Shown piece by piece: positions 56,597 through 64,000 of a stretch of DNA of 64,000 nucleotides; within the stretch, counting starts at the first letter, position 1; each line of letters opens with the position of its first letter. Made by a program: the position numbers and the translations under genes. The stretch is taken from NCBI GenBank assembly GCA_036927565.1, contig JAYESD010000008.1, positions 21,842,100-21,906,099 on the forward strand, written 5' to 3'. The notes below the pieces were generated by a model, which worked only from the letters and a program-made list of their open reading frames with translations, ran no database searches and was not told where the DNA came from. This DNA comes from Tuctoria greenei. Taxonomy: Eukaryota; Streptophyta; Magnoliopsida; Poales; Poaceae.

Positions 56597-56841
56597 TCAG
56601 GATTGTCTAGTTTCAAAATCCGGACAAAGTTTTTGGGACTTTTCGGCAGAGATCATCGGACTAGTCCGTATGGACAACGGACAAGTCCGGACAGGTACAG
56701 AAACAAAATCGGATTTGTCCGTAAATATTATTGGAATAGTCCAAGAACATCACAAACATTTTTGGACTAATCTATAGCAATTAACAGATAAGTCAGGGAG
56801 AACATCAGAGAGTTGAATGAACATCACAAACATTTTTGGAC
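56597..56841 (-). repeat. Antisense gypsy-like LTR, piece 3, with templated junction
   Basis: Continues piece 2 after element C and carries a perfect CGGACTAGTCCG at 56657-56668. A 23-bp stretch (56745-56767) is repeated exactly at 56819-56841, immediately before coding sequence of element D begins. This suggests that the junction between the LTR fragment and truncated element D arose by repair that copied a nearby template. Confidence 0.6.
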
Positions 56842-57800
56842 ACACCTCCACACTTGATATACTTGAACTTGAAATTGAAAAGAACAAAAAGCTTGCTGCA
56901 CTTAATGATAAAAACTTAAAAGATGCTTGTTATTCTACAATTGATTTGCGTTGTTCTACTTGTGATGATCTTGATAAGAAACTACAAGATGCTATGAATG
57001 AAATTTCTATATTGAACAATGCTTTACGTTCTCATGAAGTTAAATATTGCTCCAATTTCAAACTAAAAGGAAAAACTTCATGTGAAAATTGCCTTGATGT
57101 GTCAAATAAACTTGATGACATGCATAGGACATTAGATCGGTTTTGTAATGCAAATAAGAACCTAAACTTGCTGCTGAATTCCTCTAAATCTTGCAATGAT
57201 AAATATGGTTTAGGTTTTGATTCTCATGCTCATGCTAAGGCACATCCACCTAAAATTGTAAATTCATTAGGAAGTGGTTTGTTCAAACAGTTCCTAAACG
57301 AAAAGAAGTGGTTTTCAAATCTGCAGGAGTGTTGTCTCATTCGGTTTCAAATAAAAATGTTGCTTGCTCATCTAGACATGAACACAAAGTTAAATCTCAT
57401 TGTACCTACTATGGTAGAGATGGTCATGTCATAGATTTTTGTTATAGACTACCTAAACAATAGAAAAAGGAAAGAATGATTGCTAGATCTCATAACTTTC
57501 ATGAAAAATTTGTTGCACAAGCTAAACCAAATGATAGGAACATGCAATCTGCTGTAATGAGTCAAAAACATGCAAAGTTTGCTTCCAAACCTACTGTTTT
57601 TCGTGCTACACATGTAACACCTCGTAGGTCAGTAGTTGGGTACAAAAATCCTCAAGCTTTGGCTCATAAACCTGCTGTTTTATCTCAGCTTTCGCGTGTT
57701 ATTCCTGCTAGACGTCGTGTGACTCAGTACTGGATTCCTAAATGCCTTTTGACTAACTCCAGTATTGAGTCATCGGCTTATTGTGCTTCTATATAGGTTA
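56842..57800 (+). pseudogene. Late gag of element D (truncated, broken)
   Basis: Corresponds to the intron-like block of element C. The first frame (to 57434) has the coiled coil and CSTCDDLDKKLQDAMNEIS. The second zinc knuckle has lost its second Cys (tgt acc tac tat). After a frameshift, the frame 57476-57796 reads MIARSHNFHEKFVAQAKP and ends at the tag of the altered acceptor (tatatag|gtt). It shows that this segment was retained, not spliced, in D's ancestor. Confidence 0.85.
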
Positions 57801-59290
57801 CACGCTTTAGGAAGGAGAACATATGGATTGTGGATTTAGGTTGCTCACGCCACATGATTGGTAACAAAGATTGGTTCTCCTCCCTCTCTTTTGTGTCACG
57901 TGTAGAGAATGTTACTTCTGCCAATAATTCTTCAACTCCTATAATTGCTAAGGGTTCGGTTATAGTAAATGATCACTACACTTTGAAGGATGTGGCACTT
58001 GTTAAAAATTTTAAATACAACTTGCTTTGTGTTTCACAATTGCTAGATGAAAACCTAGAAATTATTTTCAATAAAATTGCTACAAAGTTGTAGGTTCAAA
58101 TAGTGAGCTTATTTTTAACATGTCTCGGTTTTTAAGAGTTTTTAAAGCCGATTTTGATATGTCTTCTTCTAAGTATAGGTTTCTAGTTGCTAATGATTCC
58201 AAAGACTTATATTTTTGGCATCATAGACTTGGTCACGTAGGCTTTGATCATCTCACGCGTGTTAGTGCTCTTGATCGCATACGTGGGCTGCCTAAGCTAA
58301 ATGGGGACAAAGAAATTGTGTGCTCTTCTTGTAGACATGCTAAGATGGTTGCAGATTCACATACTCCTCTCACAATGATCATGACAACTGAACCGGATAT
58401 ACTTTTGCACCTTGACACCGTAGGACCTTCACGTGTCCAATCCTTCGGAGGTAAATGGTATGTTCTTGTGATTGTTGATGACTATTTTAGATACACTTAA
58501 GTTTACTTTATGGCATCTAAGAATGAAGCTTTTACTCACTTTAGAACTTTATTTCTTAGATTATTAATTGATCACCCAGGATATTTAAAAGCAATTAGAA
58601 GTGATAATGGAACCGAATTTAAAAATTGATCTTTTGATCACTTTTGTGCTAAAAATGGAAAAGATCGTCAATTTTCTTCACCATATGTACCTCAACAAAA
58701 CGGTGTTGTAGAAAGAAAGAACATAACCTTAGTTGAGATGGCTAGGACTATACTTGATTAATATCAAACTCCTAGGAAATTTTGGGCTGATGCAATTGCA
58801 ACCGCTTGTTATTTCTCAAATCGTGTTCTCTTGCGTACTAAGCTAGGTAAAACACCATATGAGCTCCGGTTTGGACATAGGCCTAGTGTCACACACTTTA
58901 GGGTCTTGATGAATTTGAATCTAGATCTGTTGATGGCATGTTTCTTGGTTATCCATCTCATACTAGAGGCTACCGTGTGCTTTTACTTGATACTAACAAA
59001 ATTGTGGAGACTTGTGAGGTTTTTTATGAAGCTAGCCCAGATACTAGCTCAAATGTTGCATGTACGGATTCATATCCGCAGGGGGAGATTATTTTCGTTG
59101 GAGATGAGGAAGAAGTGGTGTTGCGCCCAAAAATTCAGCAGTTAATGACATTGTTCCAGCTCCTGATTTTGATTCATAACTAGCACCGATGACCACCATT
59201 GATGGTCCAGATCGTCCTCAAGTCACAAGCTCATCAATTTATGATGAATATGAAGACGAAGAAGCTTGTGAAGTGTCTACTCCCTTCTGA
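57801..59290 (+). pseudogene. Protease and integrase region of element D (broken)
   Basis: The protease site reads Asp-Leu-Gly (MDLGCSRHM) in place of Asp-Ser-Gly. The integrase zinc domain (FWHHRLGHVGFDH, CSSCRHAKM) and first Asp (LHLDTVGPS) are present to 58500, where a TAA stop follows. The core beyond has stops near 58498, 58629 and 58760. An internal deletion near 58905 removes the cga...ggttgc...aag part present in B and C. Confidence 0.85.
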
Positions 59291-60245
59291 GCCCTCAAAA
59301 GTCATCCTACACAACAAATCATTAGAAGCTTGCACGAACGAGTCACACGGTCCAGGTTTTGCCATCTAAACTCTCACGCTCATTCTGCTTTTGTTGCTTC
59401 TTTTGAATCCAAAGATATATCACACGCACTCTCTAATGAACCTTGGATTATTGCCATGCAAGAAGAGTTAGAAAATTTTGAAACAAATAATGTTTGGAAA
59501 CTTGTACCTCCACCTCAAGGTCACACTTTCATTGGAACTAAATGGGTGTTTGAAAATAAACAAAGTGAGGATGGGGTTGTGGTTAGGATTAAGGCTATGT
59601 TGGTTGCTCAAGGTTTCACACAAGTTGAAGGTCTAGATTTTGATGAAACTTTTGCTCATGTTGCTATATTAGAAGCCATAAGAATTTATTAGCTTTTGCT
59701 GCATCTAAAGGTTTCAAGTTATATCAAATGGATGTTAAAAGTGCTTTTCTTAATGGCTACATAGATGAGGAGCTTTATGTCAAGCAAACACCGGGTTTTG
59801 AAAATCTAGATTTTCCTAATCATGTTTGCAAACTGACCAAAGCTTTGTACGGTCTCAAACGAGCCCCTAGAGCATGGTATGATAGGTTAAAAACATTCTT
59901 ACTTGAAAAGGGGTTTACCATGGTCAAGGTTGATAAAACTCTTTTTGTGCTTAAGCATGGCAATGACTCATTATTCGTTCAAGTGTATGTGGATTATATT
60001 ATCTTTGGTTGTGCTTCTCATGATCTTGTATCCAAGTTTTCAGCTATGATGAGTTAAGAATTTGAAATGAGTATGATGGGAGAAATCACGTACTTTTTGG
60101 GGCTACAAATCAAGCAAACCAAGGAGGGTACTTTTGTTCATCAAACGAAGTATACGAAAGACCTTCTTAAGCGCTTCAACATGGACAAAAGTAAGCCTCT
60201 CCGGACACCAATGGGTACAGCAATGACACTAGAACTTTATGAAGA
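59291..60245 (+). pseudogene. Reverse transcriptase of element D (broken)
   Basis: Frames 59330-59692 and 59728-60057 carry TKWVFENK and YQMDVKSAFLNGYID, then LYGLKRAPRAWYD. The catalytic box at 59986-59997 reads Tyr-Val-Asp-Tyr, so polymerase activity is lost. A stop (TAA) follows at 60055-60057, and the last part (60067-60245) runs into the antisense solo LTR at 60246. Confidence 0.87.
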
Positions 60246-61817
60246 TGTAATATTAAAGGGCACGTGTAAATCTACCAGAGGGGGGTTAATGGTATATTAA
60301 AACTTTTCAGCAGAAGCAACGAAACATCCCTCGATAGAAAACCGATCTGTTAAAGAAACCGTGTGTGCGACTAATCTAAACATGTTCAACTGTGACAAAA
60401 CTAGTATAAATTGTGGAAAATCAAATCACGAAGGCGTCACAATAAGAATCACAAAAATCCGTCGAGAGAATCTCAAGTTACGGTCGAAAGATCGAACAAA
60501 GGTCAATCTGTCCTACCCGAGAAAAACAGTTCTGGAACACTGCAAAGAAACTCGTGTAGATCATAAACAACAAATCCAATGACCGTGAAATTTTCACAGA
60601 TGATATAAAATAGAGTTGTGAAGACAACATAAAAAGAATCACGTCAATCGGATCTGTAAAATTCGAGTTATGATAAAACTACCAAAGAAGGTAGTGTTGT
60701 GCAGAAACTCGACGAGAAAGACTTGAAGAAAACAAGTCGGACGAACAAGGCACAAAAGCTCCTTCAAACTACGAATTTTATTGATCAAAACTCACAAGGA
60801 ACAGCCCCAAGGTCAACATCCAAACACCTTAGGAATGTATCCCACATTCCTAAAACAACTCCAATTCGTGACCCACACAAAATCCTATCATAACCAACTC
60901 AAAACTTTCCATATTTGAGTCAAACACGACTCAGCCGCAACCTGAGTCCATAACCTAGTTGGTTGGACCTTTCCGACCAAATCTTCACGTCCAAATCCCG
61001 TCTCGGAACCATGTTGCCACGTCCATGCACTCTATGCATACATGCAAACACCTTCCAACGACGTCCAGTTTCCTTCACATGCATTGCCCTTGATTCAATC
61101 ATCCTGTGTGACCTCCTGATCAGCTCAACCACAGTTCCTCCCAAACTTGGTTGTTGGAACATCATCTCCTCCCTGAGACTAGTCCAATGGATCCCGTCAC
61201 CAGCCATGTCTTGAACTCAAGCAACACCTGCACATGAATAAACAACCAATACTTTTGAGCATAAGTCCTCGACTCACGTTAGTTCCGATAACCACAACAC
61301 TTTACATGAGCACCTCACCTAAGTATGTTGCAAACCTTAGCAAAAAGATATCAACCATAACCACCAAGACACACCAAAAACATAGTAAAAGAAAACTAAG
61401 CAAACTTTCTGTAATCTAGAAAACAAGTTCAAAACATTGCAAATTTAAGTAGAACCACTGTGATGAAGCTCCGAACCTTGCCAAAGCTAACCGGACCTTG
61501 AACTGGAGCTTACCAAAACTAACAGGATGTAGCGCTGGAACTTACCAAAGCTAGAGGACCTAGCGCCGGAGCTAACCAAAGCTAGTCGGACCTAGCGCTG
61601 GAGCTTACCAAAGCTAGTCAGACCTAGAGCCAGAGCTAACCAAAGCTAGTCGAACCTTACGTCGGACCTTGCCGGAGCTACCCAAAACAAGTCGGACCTA
61701 TCGTCGTACCTTGCTGGAGCTCAGATCTAGAGTCGGACCTTGATTATAAACGTGTTTTGGTAGTATTCAAAAATTTTATCGTCAAAGCCAATGTATTCAT
61801 CACACATAGGTCTCACG
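60246..61817 (-). mobile_element. Antisense solo LTR inserted in element D
   Basis: On the minus strand it runs from GTGAGACCTATG (61815 leftward; terminal base changed) to ATATTACA (60246) and is homologous over its length to the LTRs of B and C, including the U3 repeats (61740-61450), the U3 frame (61207 to about 60930), a poly(A) signal region near 60780 and the pyrimidine-rich end near 60270. Flanking five bases gaaga (60241-60245) and aaaga (61818-61822) match at four of five. No internal region remains, so it is a solo LTR formed by recombination between two LTRs. Confidence 0.85.
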
Positions 61818-62515
61818 AAAGATGGTGAATCCGTGGATCAAAAAGAATATAGAAGCATGATTGGATCACTTTTGTACCTCATGACATCAAGACCGGACAT
61901 ACAATTCAACGTATGTTTTTGTGCATGATTTCAAGCTTCCCACGTGCTTCACATCATCAAGCCATCAAAAGGATACAGAGGTACTTACATGGAACTCAAG
62001 AATTTGGCATTTTTATTTCTTCTTCCTCAACCGTTACATTGAAAGCTTTTTCAGATGCTGATTTTGGGGGTTGTAGGATTGATAGGAAAAGTACATTGGG
62101 TGCTTATCATTTTCTTGGTAATTCTCTTGTTGCTTGGTCCTCTAGAAAACAAAACTCAGTTGCACAATCAACAACCGAATCTGAATATGTAGTTGCTGCC
62201 AGTGCTTGCTCACAAATTCTTTGGATTGTTCAAACCCTTAAGGACTATGAGGTTGATTTAGATAGTGTTCCACTGTTTTGTGATAACACTAGTGCCATCT
62301 GTATTGCTAAAAATCTCGTGCAACATTCGAGAACAAAGCACATTGACATTAGCTATCACTTTCTCTGTGATAATGTTGAAAAAGGAAATATTGTGCTTCA
62401 CCATGTAGATACCGAACAACAACTGGCTGATATTTTCACAAAACCTTTGGATTTCACTCGTTTTTGTTTCATTCATAGTGAAATAGTGGTTATGCATCCT
62501 CATGGCTTAAATTGA
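61818..62515 (+). pseudogene. RNase H of element D
   Basis: After the solo LTR the pol frame resumes (kDGESVDQKEYRS-like region, with a shift near 61930) and 61913-62515 encodes RNase H with FSDADFGGC and a STTESEY variant, ending at the conserved HPHGLN and TGA. Confidence 0.87.
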
Positions 62516-63526
62516 GGGGGGGTTGAAACTTGGAAAGTCTATGTGTGAATCTAAATTTAAAATAATTTGAGCATCGTATTTCATACATATATGACTTATT
62601 GATTCCTTTTTCATGCTTAAAGTTCTTACTACATTACTCATGTTATACATTTTGTAGTTTTTGCCATGACTAGTAATTGGAATAATTACTTACACTAAAT
62701 CTGGTCATGATCGAACTGTCTTGCTGTTTTGTGCATGTTGCATGCTCACAAGGGCTTTTAATAATGAATAATTAATCAAGTAATCAACTCACATGTTGAG
62801 TTTTTATGTTTAAATGAAAAATTGAGAAAAGATCAAGAGAATATGCATGCATCACACTTCTTCTTTTGAGATGGCTTATCATTGCACTTAGATATGAACT
62901 TGGAAGAAGTTGTGTATGACTAAAATCATGTCCTTAAGCTTTTGATTGTCAAATGACATAGGCTTGGCTTGGTTGGTTAGAATAAGGCAGATGTGGCATA
63001 TAATCTCTTGCAAATGTTATATGATCAGAAATTGTACTTTAAATAATATTGAAAAATAAAAAAATGCAGCAACAAGTGTCATGCTTTCAGGTTTTGAAAT
63101 AGTTAAGTTTGTGAGATCATGACTTGCTTAAATTGAAAATTGTATTTGATCTCTAGCATGGCTTACACTACTTTATGTGTTTCATTGATACGATAGTGTA
63201 AGTTACTTGATAGTATCACTTGGATGAGCTTTGTTTTATATGTATATGTTATAGTATGCTCATAACAATTTAAAATTTCTCTTTTGTACCTTGTTGAATA
63301 CATTGTCAAAGGGAGCGAAATTGATCACACATTGCACATATTCACAAGTGTTTTGGCACAATTCTTCTCAGGGAGAGAATTTTGTTTTTCTTCTCATTCT
63401 ATTTCTGATTTACAAAGGGGGAGAAATATGTATAGCGGGAGAATTTTGTTTTCAAAACTTTTCATGCGAATAAGTCAATGTTCGGATTCTAAGTGGTGTT
63501 GCCAATGCATTCATAAATGGGGAGAT
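62516..63526 (+). other. 3' untranslated region and polypurine tract of element D
   Basis: Non-coding, homologous to the C and B tails; purine tracts are partly degraded (gggagcgaaa, gggagagaa). The terminal tract AAATGGGGAGAT at 63515-63526 precedes the LTR. Confidence 0.7.
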
Positions 63527-64000
63527 TGTGAGACCTATGTGTGCTGAATACATTAGCTATGATGATAAAAGTTTTGAATACAGCCAAAACACCCTTTTAG
63601 CAAGGTTTGACTCTAGGTCCGAGCTCCTGCAAGGTCTGATGATAGTCTAACTTGTTATGGGTAGCTCTGGCAAGGTCCGACATAAGGTCCGACTTGTTTT
63701 GGCTAGGTTCGACTAGCTTTGGTAAGCTCCAGCGCTAGGTTCGACTAGCTTTGGTAAGCTCCGCCGCTAGGTCCTACTAGCTTTGGTATGCTCTGGTTCA
63801 AGGTTCGGTTAGTTTTGGCAAGGTCCGGTGCTAGATTGAAATGGTTCTGCTTTTAACTTGCAATGTTTCGAACTTGCTTTATACTTATGGAAAGTTTGCT
63901 TAGTATTCTTTTACTAAGTTTTTGATGTGTTTTGGCTAATCATGGTGGTTAATATTTTTGATATGGTTTGCAACATGCTTATGTGAGGTGCTCACATAAG
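63527..64000 (+). repeat. 3' LTR of element D (cut by window end)
   Basis: Begins TGTGAGACCTATG and contains U3 repeats with agctccagcgctagg and agctccgccgctagg units near 63726-63790. The rest, including the U3 open frame position, lies outside the window. Confidence 0.88.

Larger units (their letters stand above)
56842..64000 (+). mobile_element. Element D: 5'-truncated copia relative of B and C
   Basis: Starts abruptly in the late-gag coiled coil and lacks a 5' LTR, primer site and capsid. It continues through protease, integrase, reverse transcriptase and RNase H with many stops, is interrupted by an antisense solo LTR (60246-61817), and has a 3' LTR starting at 63527 that runs off the window. 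Confidence 0.88.

Overview
The window is plant repeat DNA made almost entirely of nested LTR retrotransposons. I found no convincing host gene, rRNA, tRNA or CRISPR array. The element types point to a grass genome, probably pericentromeric or intergenic heterochromatin: SIRE/Maximus-type Ty1/copia elements with the grass-type LTR end just before a TGGTATCAGAGC primer site; a Tat-lineage Ty3/gypsy element with two RNase H domains and an antisense extra gene; and Athila-like non-autonomous DNA with a tRNA-Asp-type primer site. The species cannot be fixed from sequence alone.

Layout. (1) 1-10489: an Athila-like, pol-less family (called F here), present as the tail and LTR of one copy (596-2338), a filler (2339-3393), and a second copy with a deleted 5' LTR (3394-3994), a pol-less internal region (3995-8968) and a full 3' LTR (8969-10489). 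(2) 10490-11398, 32445-34033 and 56597-56841: pieces of one antisense gypsy-like LTR that served as insertion target. (3) Element A, 11399-32444: a decayed SIRE-like copia element (LTRs 1615 and 1625 bp, target duplication gtctt/gtctc) with gag, pol and an extra 3' ORF. (4) Element B, 20794-29987: a second copia element inserted in A's extra ORF (perfect duplication tccac). (5) Element C, 34034-56591: a relative of B (duplication caagt). (6) Element G, 36210-49112: a young Tat gypsy element inserted in C's gag (duplication agtac), with gag-pol on the minus strand and a spliced antisense gene on the plus strand. (7) Element D, 56842 to the window end: a 5'-truncated relative of B and C, with an antisense solo LTR of the same superfamily (60246-61817) inside its RT/RNase H region.

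Relative ages agree with the nesting. By eye the G LTRs differ at about 6 of 828 sites. The LTR pairs of A, B and C differ at several percent. Most open-frame damage in A-D is point stops and small frameshifts.

Most notable observations: B lacks exactly the gag segment that in C is bounded by a consensus GT-AG intron with a good branch point, as if B were copied from a spliced RNA. The B/C/D-type LTRs carry an 85-codon ORF in U3, upstream of the TATA box, in a position comparable to retroviral U3 genes. G's antisense gene is fully open across a 77-bp intron, while its gag-pol frame carries two amber codons. A 12-bp perfect palindrome, CGGACTAGTCCG, is scattered through both the copia A element and the unrelated gypsy-like target LTR.
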